Part shown: positions 36,642-46,815 of the stretch, piece after piece
How positions within the stretch are numbered: position 1 is the stretch's first letter
Layout of the letters: each line of letters begins with the position of its first letter
Source of the DNA: Flavihumibacter soli
Lineage (GTDB): Bacteria; Bacteroidota; Bacteroidia; Sphingobacteriales; Sphingobacteriaceae
Length of the DNA stretch: 64,000 bases
NCBI RefSeq assembly: GCF_010692725.1
Contig: NZ_JAAFZB010000095.1
Span: 1 to 64,000, forward strand
Reading direction: 5' to 3'
Program-made: the position numbers and the translations under genes
The notes under the pieces: generated by a model
Told to the model about the DNA's origin: nothing
What the model saw: only the letters and a program-made list of their open reading frames with translations
Databases searched by the model: none

Positions 36642-38534
36642 TTAAACGTTTTCGGTCGTTGTAACTTTAGGGTTGTTCCTTACCCAGTCCTCCTGGATCT
36701 TTTCAGCAACCGCGTTACCTTCAAAATCATGAGGGAGGTTAGAACTCATCGTTTCTGAGAAAGGAGTTGTCTGAGGTATAAAGTCTTCGTGATGTCCAGG
36801 CTTGCTGTAATCATACGGCCAGCGATAAACGCTTGGAATCTCTCCCGGCCAGTTACCGTGTATCCGCTCAACCGGTGTAGTCCACTCAAGGGTATTTGAC
36901 TGCCACGGATTCTGCGAAGCTTTTTTACCATAGAAGATCGAATAAAAGAAGTTCCATAAGAAAGCAACCTGCGCAAGTGCCGAGACAATAGCGGCCCAGG
37001 TAATGAATGTATTTACGGTTAACCACTCCTTCATGAATTCAAATTCAGTGAAAGCATAATACCGGCGTGGAACTCCGTCTAATCCCATGAAGTGCATCGG
37101 GAAGAATACCAGGTAAGCACCGATAAAAGTGAACCAGAAATGAATATATCCCAGTTTCTCATCCATCAGGCGACCAAACATTTTAGGGAACCAGTGGTAA
37201 ACGCCGCAAAGCATACCAAAGATGGATGCCGAACCCATCACCAGGTGGAAGTGGGCAACAACAAAGTACGTATCGTGAAGATTGATATCCAAAGCGGCGT
37301 TTCCTAAAAATATACCGGTTAAACCTCCGGAGATAAAGAAAGAAACAAGGCCGATGGCAAATAACATCGCCGGAGTAAAACGAATATTTCCGCGCCAAAG
37401 CGTCGCCAGATAGTTAAATGTTTTCACCGCAGACGGAACTGCAATGATCAGCGTCGTGATCATGAATACCCCGCCAAGGAACGGATTCATTCCAGTCACA
37501 AACATGTGGTGTCCCCAAACAACGAACGATAGCACCGTAATACCAATAAGGGAATAAACCATTGCATGATACCCAAAGATCGGTTTACGTGAATTGGTCG
37601 CAATTACTTCAGACGTAATACCCAGTGCAGGCATCAATACAATATATACTTCCGGGTGTCCAAGGAACCAGAACAGATGCTGCCATAAGATTGGGCTACC
37701 ACCCTGGTTTGGTAAAACCTGACCAGCAACCACTATATCGGAAAGATAGAAACTGGTACCGAAGCTTCTGTCGAAGATTAGCAGTACCACCGCTGAAACT
37801 AATACCGGGAATGAAAGAACTCCTACGATAGCGGTCAGGAAGAATGCCCAGATCGTCAATGGCATTTTCCACATATCCATACCTTTTGTACGCATATTCA
37901 ATACCGTACTGATATAGTTCAATGCACCGATCAAAGAAGAGGCAATGAAAAGGGTCATACTAACCAGCCAAAGCGTCATACCTATTCCGGAACCAGGAAT
38001 AGCCTTCGGCAAGGCCGACAAAGGCGGGTATACTGTCCATCCTGCACTGGCAGGCCCGGTCACTGTAAAGAACGATGCCATCATCACCATACATGCCGAG
38101 AAGAACAGCCAGTAGGAAAGCATGTTCAGGAATGGCGACGCCATATCCCTCGCACCTAACTGCAAGGGAATTAATAAGTTACTGAAGGTACCGCTGAGTC
38201 CTGCTGTCAGTACAAAGAATACCATCATGGTGCCATGTATCGTAACCAAAGCAAGGAAAAACTCTGGTTTTATTCTTCCTCCCTCAGCCCATTGCCCTAA
38301 GAAGGTTTCCAATAATGGGAAATTTTTATCAGGCCAGCCTAATTGAAGACGGAACAGGACAGAAAGTATCATAGCGATAACAGCCATGATGATACCAGTG
38401 ATCAGGAATTGCTTCGCGATCATTTTATGATCCTGGCTGAATATGTACTTCGTTATAAAGGTTTCCTTATGATGCCCATGATCATGATCATGGTTATGTA
38501 GTACGGCTGTATCGTGTAATGCTGTGCTTGCCAT
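36642..38534 (-). CDS. ctaD: Cytochrome c oxidase subunit I
   Basis: 630 residues of the haem-copper oxidase catalytic subunit. Haem ligand His is in VTIHGTMMVFF; CuB His and cross-linked Tyr are in LFWFLGHPEVYIVLMP; CuB HH is in WGHHMFVTGM; the haem a and a3 ligands are in HDTYFVVAHFHLVMG. The N-terminus is His-rich (HNHDHDHGHHKE). It reduces O2 to water and pumps protons. It follows subunit II by 8 bases. An A-family (aa3) enzyme is likely given the adjacent heme A genes. Confidence 0.97.
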   Translation of the reverse strand: MASTALHDTAVLHNHDHDHGHHKETFITKYIFSQDHKMIAKQFLITGIIMAVIAMILSVLFRLQLGWPDKNFPLLETFLGQWAEGGRIKPEFFLALVTIHGTMMVFFVLTAGLSGTFSNLLIPLQLGARDMASPFLNMLSYWLFFSACMVMMASFFTVTGPASAGWTVYPPLSALPKAIPGSGIGMTLWLVSMTLFIASSLIGALNYISTVLNMRTKGMDMWKMPLTIWAFFLTAIVGVLSFPVLVSAVVLLIFDRSFGTSFYLSDIVVAGQVLPNQGGSPILWQHLFWFLGHPEVYIVLMPALGITSEVIATNSRKPIFGYHAMVYSLIGITVLSFVVWGHHMFVTGMNPFLGGVFMITTLIIAVPSAVKTFNYLATLWRGNIRFTPAMLFAIGLVSFFISGGLTGIFLGNAALDINLHDTYFVVAHFHLVMGSASIFGMLCGVYHWFPKMFGRLMDEKLGYIHFWFTFIGAYLVFFPMHFMGLDGVPRRYYAFTEFEFMKEWLTVNTFITWAAIVSALAQVAFLWNFFYSIFYGKKASQNPWQSNTLEWTTPVERIHGNWPGEIPSVYRWPYDYSKPGHHEDFIPQTTPFSETMSSNLPHDFEGNAVAEKIQEDWVRNNPKVTTTENV

Positions 38535-38542
38535 AATCTCTC

Positions 38543-39850
38543 TTATCTATTGTTATTTGTATTTAAAGCCACTTTATTATTTAGCCCAGATGCTTTAGCC
38601 TCTGCCATCTGCAGCTCCTTTTTGACATCGTCATTATACATTACCGGCAGCTTAGCTTCCCATGCTGCATATTCAGCTTCACTTACTACGGTAACCTTGC
38701 TTTGCATGTTATAATGACCGCTACCACAGATCTTAGCACATAATAAAACAAAGTCAAACTTCGGATCGTTCAGCTTCTCACGCATTTGTGCCGTAGTATA
38801 CTTTGGAGTGAACTGGAAGAAGGTTGGCATACCGGGAACAGCATTCATCTGGACTCTGAAGTCCGGAATATAGAAACTGTGTAAAACATCTTTCGAACCG
38901 ATCATCACACGGGTAGGTCTGTTAACCGGGATTACAATTTCACCGGCAAGTTTATCGTCCCAGCTCTTGCGATCCTTAAAATCAATGCCCAAACCGTTCG
39001 TCGGTGTGATCAGTTTATAATTACTTACTCCAACCTGGTTATCAGAACCTGAATACCTGATGTTCCATTTAAACTGCTCGCCTCTTACTTCAATAAGCAC
39101 CGCCTTTTTCTGCTCAGCTTCAGAAGGGCTGGTAATCCCCCTCCAGGTAAAGAAACCTAATAGTACCAGTACAGTTAGCGCAATCGCCGGCACAATCGTC
39201 CAGATCCTTTCGACCGCATTGTTATGCGGATAGAAATAAGCCTTACGTTCAACTGAACCCCTGTATTTGAAAGAGAAACCGAAAAGGAAAATATGGGTAA
39301 GGACAAAAACGATGGTTGTAATAATCGTGGTCACCATGAACATGAAATCTAAACCTTCACCGTGCACAGACGCCGATTCAGTTACACTCATTGCGCCCTG
39401 GACCGTGTACGACCAGTAAACTCCGTATAAACCTAATACAAGAGCAATCGCAAATAGTACTCCCTGAACTTTTTGCCAGTCGAACCCAGCTTTCTTACCC
39501 TGCATCTCGCGACTGAGTTCATAAACTTTCAGGATCTTGCCAACGATACCGATGAAAACGCAAAGCAGCAAAAACAGCAGCACATAAAACCACGCAGATT
39601 TATACACTGCACTATGATCTGCCTCTGCTCCAACAACAGTTGCAGCAGCACTTTTTGCAGTATCAACCGCTGTGCTGATCAGCGGAGCCGAAGTTGGCTT
39701 TGCTGCCGGTGCGGCAATTGCGGTATCAGCCTTCGTTGCAGCAGCCGTGTCAGTCGTTTGAGCAATTAATGATATGCTGCTTCCCAAGAGAAGACATAAA
39801 ACCACCAATGACAAAAACCCTTTGATATTATACTTTTTAATTAAACCCAT
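38543..39850 (-). CDS. ctaC: Cytochrome c oxidase subunit II
   Basis: 435 residues from ATG 39850 (a TTG 12 bases upstream is unlikely). A signal peptide, an Ala-rich linker, a membrane helix near 100, two further helices, then the CuA domain. The CuA motif is CAKICGSGHYNM near the C-terminus; the usual Glu (C-x-E-x-C) is Lys. No CxxCH is present, so there is no fused cytochrome c. The protein is longer than classical subunit II because of the N-terminal extension. It takes electrons from ACIII, directly or through a cytochrome c. Confidence 0.95.
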   Translation of the reverse strand: MGLIKKYNIKGFLSLVVLCLLLGSSISLIAQTTDTAAATKADTAIAAPAAKPTSAPLISTAVDTAKSAAATVVGAEADHSAVYKSAWFYVLLFLLLCVFIGIVGKILKVYELSREMQGKKAGFDWQKVQGVLFAIALVLGLYGVYWSYTVQGAMSVTESASVHGEGLDFMFMVTTIITTIVFVLTHIFLFGFSFKYRGSVERKAYFYPHNNAVERIWTIVPAIALTVLVLLGFFTWRGITSPSEAEQKKAVLIEVRGEQFKWNIRYSGSDNQVGVSNYKLITPTNGLGIDFKDRKSWDDKLAGEIVIPVNRPTRVMIGSKDVLHSFYIPDFRVQMNAVPGMPTFFQFTPKYTTAQMREKLNDPKFDFVLLCAKICGSGHYNMQSKVTVVSEAEYAAWEAKLPVMYNDDVKKELQMAEAKASGLNNKVALNTNNNR

Positions 39851-39891
39851 TTTATATAACAATATGGTGATATTATACTTTTCTGCCTCTA

Positions 39892-41112
39892 TTAAATATG
39901 GTGATGAACACTCTCGTTCAGGAAAGGATGGTTTATTGCTACCAACGATCTTTTACTAAGGGACTTCAACATAAGGAAGGTAAACAAACCGGCAAAACCA
40001 ATCGCAATACCTATTTCAATAATACCAAATCCACGATGTTCTGCAACCGTTCCCGGCATGATCATCATATAGTAATCCAACCAATGACCAACCAGTAACA
40101 TGATACAAACAAACATAAGCGTATTCATCTGGCGTTTTGAATCTCTCGTCATCAGTATCAGGATCGGCGCGACAAAGTTAACTACAATATTTACCCAAAA
40201 CCACGGTAAATATTCCGGTTCGAAGCGTTTGTAGAAATAGACTGTTTCCTCGGGCATGTTTGCGTACCAGATCAGTAAAAACTGCGCGAACCACACATAA
40301 GTCCAGAAGATAGAGAAGGCAAATATGAATTTACCCAGGTCATGTAAGTGATTTTCGTTTATCCAGGTCATGTAGCCGCTTTTTTTCAAAAGAATAACGG
40401 TTAATGTTATGGTGCAAAGGCCCGAAACCCACATAGCAGCAAAATTATACCAGCCAAACATGGTTGAGAACCAGTGTGCCTCCAGCGACATGATCACATC
40501 AAATGACCAGATAGGAGTCGTAAAACCAAATACGATCAGGAAAATAGCCGACCACTTGATACTTTTCTTGTATGAGTTAAGTCCGCCTTCCATGTCCTCA
40601 TTAGATGAGAAACGACTCAGCATCAGCGCAAATATGCTGTAACTGGCCAGGAAGAAAACCAGGCGCGTAAGGAAGAATGGAACGTTCAAATAACCAGACT
40701 TACCGGCGATCAGTGCATCATATTCCGGATGATTCGGATCAGTTAAACCGTCTGCATGCCAGTGATGATACAAGTTATGTGTAAGTAAGCCTGCTGCGCA
40801 AACAACGATCAAAATGATGGATGCTATAGGTAAAATTCTGGCGAAGGCCTGAGGAATGCGAAGCAATCCAGCCGACCATCCCGCCTGGGCAACAAACTGA
40901 ACCGCAAGGAAGAAGGCTCCGGCTGCACATACGCAGGTAAAGTAGTAAGCCATCAATAATAAATTGGCAAAGGTGCGCTCTGCATGATCGGTTAACAGAC
41001 CGAAGGCAATAGCGAGAATACCAACAAGGATGGCGATCAAACTCCAGGTTTTTGGTTTCCCTGAGAATTCGTATTGTTCGGTGAAATTATGACTATGATT
41101 GTGATTTCCCAT
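39892..41112 (-). CDS. actF: Alternative complex III subunit ActF
   Basis: 406 residues, about ten membrane helices, of the ActF/NrfD-like family. Features seen: a His-rich start (NHNHSHNFTEQYEF), WSFDVIMSLEAHWFSTMFGWY and WSVFAFSIFWTYVWFAQFLLIWYANMP-type helices. With ActC it forms the membrane core that handles quinol and probably protons. It lies between actE (17 bases) and subunit II. Confidence 0.93.
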   Translation of the reverse strand: MGNHNHSHNFTEQYEFSGKPKTWSLIAILVGILAIAFGLLTDHAERTFANLLLMAYYFTCVCAAGAFFLAVQFVAQAGWSAGLLRIPQAFARILPIASIILIVVCAAGLLTHNLYHHWHADGLTDPNHPEYDALIAGKSGYLNVPFFLTRLVFFLASYSIFALMLSRFSSNEDMEGGLNSYKKSIKWSAIFLIVFGFTTPIWSFDVIMSLEAHWFSTMFGWYNFAAMWVSGLCTITLTVILLKKSGYMTWINENHLHDLGKFIFAFSIFWTYVWFAQFLLIWYANMPEETVYFYKRFEPEYLPWFWVNIVVNFVAPILILMTRDSKRQMNTLMFVCIMLLVGHWLDYYMMIMPGTVAEHRGFGIIEIGIAIGFAGLFTFLMLKSLSKRSLVAINHPFLNESVHHHI

Positions 41113-41129
41113 CTGGTTTTTGCAATTGA

Positions 41130-41714
41130 CTATTGTAATTTTTGTAATTCATGAACGTACATAACGATTTTCCAGCGCTCAGTGGGAGTTAACTGATACT
41201 TATGCGGTCCCATTAAATTCACACCATGTGTAATCGTATGAAAGATCTTCCCGTCAGTCAGATCTCTCATGGCACCACCTCTCGAAGATGTTCCGGTTCC
41301 GTACGCCGGCGGCGCAGGGAATTTTTCCATTTTCACAATCGACCCGTCACCTCTACCTTCATAACCATGGCAGTGTGAACACATATTCACATAAAGAGTC
41401 TTTCCCTCTTCCAGTGTAGGAATAGTCACCGGAAGCGGATTTTTCAAGGACTGGCTGGCAGCCTGGTAGCCTTCAGGTGTGTTCGGAAAATCATCCACCC
41501 TGTCAAAACCCACAGGTGTAGTATTCGCGGGCGGAAGCTGCGCAGTCTGACCGCTTTTAAAATTCTTATTCGGCTGATCCGGATCATAAGCCTTATGCTC
41601 GTACATATTCGGAGCATATTGCCAACCCGGGCTGCGCTTATCGCCGCAGGAAGAAACAACCGAAGCGGCCGCTACGGCTAAAAAAGCAACACCTACTAGT
41701 CGGAGCTTATTCAT
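41130..41714 (-). CDS. actE: Alternative complex III cytochrome c lipoprotein ActE
   Basis: 194 residues starting at ATG 41714, which gives a clean lipoprotein signal (C23, VVSSC). Upstream ATG/GTG codons exist, but the signal peptide fixes this one. One haem c motif, CSHCH, lies near residue 117, with a likely distal Met further on (GVNLMGPHKY). It is the monohaem subunit likely to pass electrons to the oxidase. Its start overlaps the actD stop by 8 bases. Confidence 0.93.
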   Translation of the reverse strand: MNKLRLVGVAFLAVAAASVVSSCGDKRSPGWQYAPNMYEHKAYDPDQPNKNFKSGQTAQLPPANTTPVGFDRVDDFPNTPEGYQAASQSLKNPLPVTIPTLEEGKTLYVNMCSHCHGYEGRGDGSIVKMEKFPAPPAYGTGTSSRGGAMRDLTDGKIFHTITHGVNLMGPHKYQLTPTERWKIVMYVHELQKLQ

Positions 41715-42243
41715 AACTAACATATTTCCTTTCATTGTGCTTAATTTCAACTGCACCGGCTTCTTTTAAAATGTTATCAATCTTATCAGGATATGGATTC
41801 GCTTTCGCATCAATGGCCACGACAAAGCGATCGTTGGTAGCACGGAGATCCATTACTCTCGGAGCTCTGCCCGGGAAAAGGTGATTTACAAAGAAGTAAG
41901 TACCCACCATTCCGAACGAACAGAATAAAACGGTTAATTCGAACATGATCGGAACAAAGTCAGGGAATGCAAAGGCAGGCTTACCACCGATGTTCATAGG
42001 CCAGTCATGAACCAGCATGTAGTAGATCATAGAAAAGCCAGTAAGAGTTCCGGTTAATCCGAAGCAGAATGCTACGATCGGCAATCTTGAGCGCTTAACG
42101 CCTAACTTATTTTCAATTCCGTGGATAGGCATCGGAGTGAACACATCGTAAATACTTACGTTGTTTTCCTGCAGCTTATCTATCCCATGCATCAGATCAT
42201 CAGGATCCTCAAAATGACCTAATATATATTTAGTGTTGCTCAT
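41707..42243 (-). CDS. actD: Alternative complex III subunit ActD (DUF3341)
   Basis: 178 residues: KYILGHFEDPDDLMHGIDKL at the start, then VYDVFTPMPIHGIE, then two membrane helices (IVAFCFGLTGTLTGFSMIYY and FVPIMFELTVLFCSFGMVGTY). This is the DUF3341 layout of ActD. It is a structural membrane subunit of ACIII. It starts 2 bases after actC and overlaps actE. Confidence 0.94.
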   Translation of the reverse strand: MSNTKYILGHFEDPDDLMHGIDKLQENNVSIYDVFTPMPIHGIENKLGVKRSRLPIVAFCFGLTGTLTGFSMIYYMLVHDWPMNIGGKPAFAFPDFVPIMFELTVLFCSFGMVGTYFFVNHLFPGRAPRVMDLRATNDRFVVAIDAKANPYPDKIDNILKEAGAVEIKHNERKYVSYE

Positions 42244-42245
42244 TG

Positions 42246-43721
42246 CTATATTTTTGCGTATTCTTTCTCTTCTGAAACACTATCGTATTTAGTTAGTGAT
42301 TCCTTGTAAAACTCTGCGTATTCTTTAGGCACTGAATCCTCACGGATAAGTCTCTGTTTAGACTGATCGCTTGAGCTCTTCAGCAATAATTTAACCTCAG
42401 CCATCGCAATTGCAGGCAACACCCGAAGGAATAATAAGAATAAGGTAAAAAATACTCCGATGGATCCAATAAAGACACACACGTCAATAACACTTGGATA
42501 GAACATCACCCAGCTCGATGGCAGGTAATCGCGGTGCAAAGAAGTTACGATGATCACGAAACGCTCAAACCACATACCTATGTTTACGACAATGGATAGT
42601 ATCCATGAAGCGGCCACGCTTGTGCGAATCTTCTTAAACCAGAATAACTGTGGAGAAATAACGTTACAGGTCATCATCGCCCAGTAAGCCCACCAGTACG
42701 GTCCGCTAACCCGGTTAAGAAACGCGTATTGCTCGTATTCGGCACCTGAATACCAGGCAATAAATAACTCAGTCAGGTAAGCCACACCAACGATAGAACC
42801 GGTTAAGATGATGATCTTGTTCATCGACTCAATGTGAAACATGGTGATGTAGTTCTCAAAACCTAAAACCTTACGGGCAATAAGCAATAATGTCTGAACC
42901 ATTGCGAAACCGGAGAAAATCGCCCCTGCAACGAAATATGGAGGGAAGATTGTTGTATGCCAGCCCGGGATCACGGAAGTCGCAAAGTCCATGGATACGA
43001 TGGTATGCACAGAAAGTACCAGCGGTGTAGATACACCCGCCAGGATCAAACTGACCACCTCAAATCGCTGCCAGGTTTTAACGGATCCGTTCCACCCAAA
43101 AGACAGGATAGAATAAATACGACGGCGGAAACCGGTCGCACGGTCACGGATCGTCGCAATATCAGGAAGTAAACCAGTGTACCAAAATACCAGGGAGACT
43201 GAAAAGTAAGTGGAGATCGCGAAAACGTCCCACACAAGCGGTGAGTTAAAATTCACCCATAAAGAACCGAACTGGTTTGGCAGAGGCAATGCCCAGTAAG
43301 CCATCCATGGGCGGCCCATGTGTGCTACAATATATGTCGCTGCGCAAATTACCGCAAAGATGGTCATCGCTTCAGCTGACCGGTTAATCGAGTTACGCCA
43401 GTTCTGACGGAACAGTAATAAAACCGCTGAGATCAGTGTACCGGCGTGACCAATACCCACCCACCATACGAAGCCGGTGATATCCCAGGCCCAGCCAACT
43501 GTTTTATTCAATCCCCAGGTTCCGATTCCAAACCAAAAGGTGTAACTAACTGAAACTACCCATAATAGGGCACCTAGTGCAGCGATGGTGAATCCGATCC
43601 ACCAGGCTCTGTTAGGTTTATTTTCTACCGGAACCAGTATATCCTCCGTAACCTTGGCGTAGGTAATGTTCGCGCCGGTTACTAATGGTTCTCTAAGTAT
43701 CGATTCGTGATGAGATGACAT
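42246..43721 (-). CDS. actC: Alternative complex III subunit ActC (NrfD-like)
   Basis: 491 residues, ten membrane helices, NrfD/PsrC family. Conserved stretches include VGIGHAGTLISAVLLLFRQ, WRNSINRSAEAMT and GWHTTIFPPYFVAGAIFSG. It is the quinol-binding membrane subunit of ACIII that replaces cytochrome bc1. It starts 33 bases after actB. Length is normal for the family. Confidence 0.95.
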   Translation of the reverse strand: MSSHHESILREPLVTGANITYAKVTEDILVPVENKPNRAWWIGFTIAALGALLWVVSVSYTFWFGIGTWGLNKTVGWAWDITGFVWWVGIGHAGTLISAVLLLFRQNWRNSINRSAEAMTIFAVICAATYIVAHMGRPWMAYWALPLPNQFGSLWVNFNSPLVWDVFAISTYFSVSLVFWYTGLLPDIATIRDRATGFRRRIYSILSFGWNGSVKTWQRFEVVSLILAGVSTPLVLSVHTIVSMDFATSVIPGWHTTIFPPYFVAGAIFSGFAMVQTLLLIARKVLGFENYITMFHIESMNKIIILTGSIVGVAYLTELFIAWYSGAEYEQYAFLNRVSGPYWWAYWAMMTCNVISPQLFWFKKIRTSVAASWILSIVVNIGMWFERFVIIVTSLHRDYLPSSWVMFYPSVIDVCVFIGSIGVFFTLFLLFLRVLPAIAMAEVKLLLKSSSDQSKQRLIREDSVPKEYAEFYKESLTKYDSVSEEKEYAKI

Positions 43722-43754
43722 ATTCCTTTAAATTTCTGTTGTTATGAAATTGTA

Positions 43755-46700
43755 TTAAGCCTCTACAGTATTTCTAACTTTTGTCTGGTATCCAACACCA
43801 GGCATTGTATTGATCTCTTCTAGTACGTAGTACGTGCGCTCGCTTTGCAGCGCCTTCGAAACTTCTGATTCCGGATCATTGCCATCTCCGAAGATGATCG
43901 CGTTGGTCGGACAGGTTTGCTGACAGGCAGTTTTTACATCGCCGTCTTTCATTGGTCGTTTCTCCAGTTTAGCTTGCAGTTTTCCGCTTTGGATACGCTG
44001 GATACACATCGAGCATTTTTCCATAACACCACGAGAACGGACAGATACATCAGGGTTCAGTACCAGCTGCGTAAATTCGTTGTTCATGTAGTTATCAAAG
44101 CGGGAATCATTCCAGTAGTTAAACCAGTTGAAACGGCGCACTTTGTACGGACAGTTGTTCGCGCAATAACGGGTACCGATACAGCGGTTATAAGCCATAT
44201 GATTTAACCCGTCTGACGAGTGCATAGTGGCAATAACCGGACAAACAGTTTCGCATGGTGCATGCTCACAATGCTGGCACATCATAGGCTGGTGAATCAC
44301 GGAAACATTATCCATATTCTCCAGATCCTTGATCTCATTCTCCTCCGTTATCTTTTCACCACCCTCATTGAACGTATAGTAACGGTCAATACGGATCCAG
44401 TGCATTTCACGACGACGACGAACCTCATCACGACCAACAACCGGGATATTATTCTCAGCGTTACAGGCAACAATACAGGCGCCACATCCGGTACAGGCAT
44501 TCAGGTCGATTGCCATTACCCAGTTGTGTCCGGGCTGCTCATATTTATCCCAAAGATCATACTTGTTTGCACCATGACCTTTTCCGGTTCCAGCATGCGG
44601 ATCTTTCAGATAATCCTTCAGCGTAGTCTCGCGAATGATGTTACGGCCTTCAATTGTATGATGGGTCTGTGTTTGAGCAAGCTCGTAGGTACCGGCAACC
44701 TTGCTGATCGAAGCAGCAGTATGTGTCTGGAAGGTACCGTTTACAAAATTCAGGAACGGGTAGGCATTTTTACCAACCTCCGCCGCCGCTTTTCCGGCTT
44801 TGGTACGGCCATAACCCAGGGCGATAGAAACGGTTCCGATCGCCTGACCAGGTTGTAACAATACAGGAAGCGTAACGCTGTATTTGTCAGTCTTTACTTC
44901 TACCATGTCAAGCTCAGCAATACCGAGCTTCTCTGCGAATTTCGGAGCTATAGCAGCGTAGTTGTCCCAGGTTACCTTTGAAACCGGATCCGGCAACTCC
45001 TGTAACCATGGGTTATTAGCGAATTTACCATCACCGACCGCCACATTTTCATAGACGCTCAGTTCCACAGCATTATCGCCACCTTTAACCAGGGCGTTGC
45101 TCTGGTTAACGATTGTCTGGGCTACCGCATTCAGATCCCGCGAAAAAGCGGAAGCTGCTGCCGGCTTTTCGCCAAGGTAAACAGATCCTTTTTGTAGAAG
45201 TTCCTTCCAGGTTGAACCGGACTGGGATAAAATATTGGCGCTCCAGTTATTCTGGATGTATTGATAATAATCTTTAACGGCATTGTCCGACCAGATCAGC
45301 AATCCTTCTTCAGCGTAACGGGTATCGTTAACGGGATTAATGGTAGGCTGACCAATTGTATAGTAACCTTCGAGCGGGTTGGCGTCAGACCATGACTCAA
45401 GATAATGATGAGCCGGCGCTACCACCTGGCATAATGAAGCAGTTTCATCCTGGCGATCAGCGAAGGAAACGCGAAGTTTCACTTTAGCCAACGCATCTGA
45501 AAACTCTTTGGCATTTACGTAGTCGTAAGCCGGATTAGAATTCAGGAAGAATACCGCGTCGACTTCACCACGTTTCATTTCATTAATGAACTCCACAAAT
45601 TCCGCGTCGTTACCTGCATACTGGTATGAAGCATTCGCCACATCGATGGTGCTGCCGTAGCTGCCGATAAGCGAGTTAATAGCGTTAACGAGTATTTGAA
45701 CAGAAACATCATTGCTACCGCAAACAACAAGTCCTTTTCCTTTCGCTGCGGCAAGCTCTTTTGCAACAAGCATGATCGACTTCTCAGCGTTCGCGTTTGT
45801 CAGCTTTTTGCTGCCCGCCAGTGTACCGCCAAGAGCATTGTATAAATTCATTAAAGCGATTCCCTGTTCAGAAGGCTTCAATTGAATACGCGTATCTGCA
45901 TTAGTTCCTGTCATGCTCATTCCGGATTCGAACTGAATATGACGGGACATTTTTTTGTTCTTCAGGGACGTATTATTCCGGTTCGAAACGTACTGGCGGT
46001 TATATTCAACCGGCGAGATCCAGGTTCCCAGGAAATCTGCATCAAAGCTGACAATCAGGTCTGCTTTGTCAAAGCGGTATCTCGGAAGAGCTGCCACACC
46101 GAAGCTATTCTCATTAGCCTTTATAATACCTGTATAGGATACTGCGTCTACCTGAACATGTTTTGAATTTGGATATTTCGCAACAAAGTCGGCAATAACT
46201 CGTTTGGTTGAAGGGCTATTGATCGTAGAAGAAACGATCCGGATCTTTTTGCCACCCGCCTGAACCTTATTCAGTTCGCCTTTTACATACTGGTCTAATT
46301 GAGGCCAGGTGGTTGTGTTACCATTGTATGCCGGCCCCTTCAATTTGGATACATCATAAAGATCCAGAACAGATGCCTGTCCCTGTGCAGAAAGCCGGCC
46401 TTTGGTGATGATACAATTAGGGTTTCCTTCAATCTTGATTGGACGGCCTTCGCGCGTTTTAACAAGTACGCTTTGACCTTTGAAAGTTGAAGAATAAAAA
46501 TTGGGGATCCCCGGTACAATCTCTTCAGGTTTTACCAGGTAAGGAATAGATTTAGTTACCGGAGCAGGATTACAGGCTGCCAGAGTCACTGCGCCCAGGC
46601 CGAAACCTAGTGCCTTCAAAAAGTCGCGGCGCGGTGCTACGGTACTTAAACCAGCTTCATTAAGCACCTCCTCAATTGGAAGTTTTTCAGAAAATTCGCC

Positions 46701-46775
46701 TTTGTTGTTTTCAACAAATTGTGTGCTGTTTTGCAGCTCTTCTAAACCTTTCCAGTATTTTTTATTGCTTTCCAT
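43755..46775 (-). CDS. actB: Alternative complex III iron-sulfur subunit ActB
   Basis: 1006 residues. A Tat motif RRDFLKALGFG at about 49-59 lies after a cytoplasmic leader. A molybdopterin-oxidoreductase-like domain without cofactor signature (about 60-720) is followed by a ferredoxin domain with Cys clusters CTGCGACIVAC, CQHCEHAPCETVC, CIGTRYCANNC and, further on, CSMC with CQQTC, for one [3Fe-4S] and three [4Fe-4S] centres by family analogy. It is the large periplasmic electron-transfer subunit of ACIII. It lies between actA and actC. Confidence 0.95.
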   Translation of the reverse strand: MESNKKYWKGLEELQNSTQFVENNKGEFSEKLPIEEVLNEAGLSTVAPRRDFLKALGFGLGAVTLAACNPAPVTKSIPYLVKPEEIVPGIPNFYSSTFKGQSVLVKTREGRPIKIEGNPNCIITKGRLSAQGQASVLDLYDVSKLKGPAYNGNTTTWPQLDQYVKGELNKVQAGGKKIRIVSSTINSPSTKRVIADFVAKYPNSKHVQVDAVSYTGIIKANENSFGVAALPRYRFDKADLIVSFDADFLGTWISPVEYNRQYVSNRNNTSLKNKKMSRHIQFESGMSMTGTNADTRIQLKPSEQGIALMNLYNALGGTLAGSKKLTNANAEKSIMLVAKELAAAKGKGLVVCGSNDVSVQILVNAINSLIGSYGSTIDVANASYQYAGNDAEFVEFINEMKRGEVDAVFFLNSNPAYDYVNAKEFSDALAKVKLRVSFADRQDETASLCQVVAPAHHYLESWSDANPLEGYYTIGQPTINPVNDTRYAEEGLLIWSDNAVKDYYQYIQNNWSANILSQSGSTWKELLQKGSVYLGEKPAAASAFSRDLNAVAQTIVNQSNALVKGGDNAVELSVYENVAVGDGKFANNPWLQELPDPVSKVTWDNYAAIAPKFAEKLGIAELDMVEVKTDKYSVTLPVLLQPGQAIGTVSIALGYGRTKAGKAAAEVGKNAYPFLNFVNGTFQTHTAASISKVAGTYELAQTQTHHTIEGRNIIRETTLKDYLKDPHAGTGKGHGANKYDLWDKYEQPGHNWVMAIDLNACTGCGACIVACNAENNIPVVGRDEVRRRREMHWIRIDRYYTFNEGGEKITEENEIKDLENMDNVSVIHQPMMCQHCEHAPCETVCPVIATMHSSDGLNHMAYNRCIGTRYCANNCPYKVRRFNWFNYWNDSRFDNYMNNEFTQLVLNPDVSVRSRGVMEKCSMCIQRIQSGKLQAKLEKRPMKDGDVKTACQQTCPTNAIIFGDGNDPESEVSKALQSERTYYVLEEINTMPGVGYQTKVRNTVEA

Positions 46776-46815
46776 TTAAGCTATATAAACTGTATACGTA
46801 AGTTTTATTAAAATA

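Noticed and set aside
44220-44858. 212-codon plus-strand frame inside actB
   Set aside because: It lies antisense within the well-supported ferredoxin part of actB and shows no domain; a shadow of a long gene.
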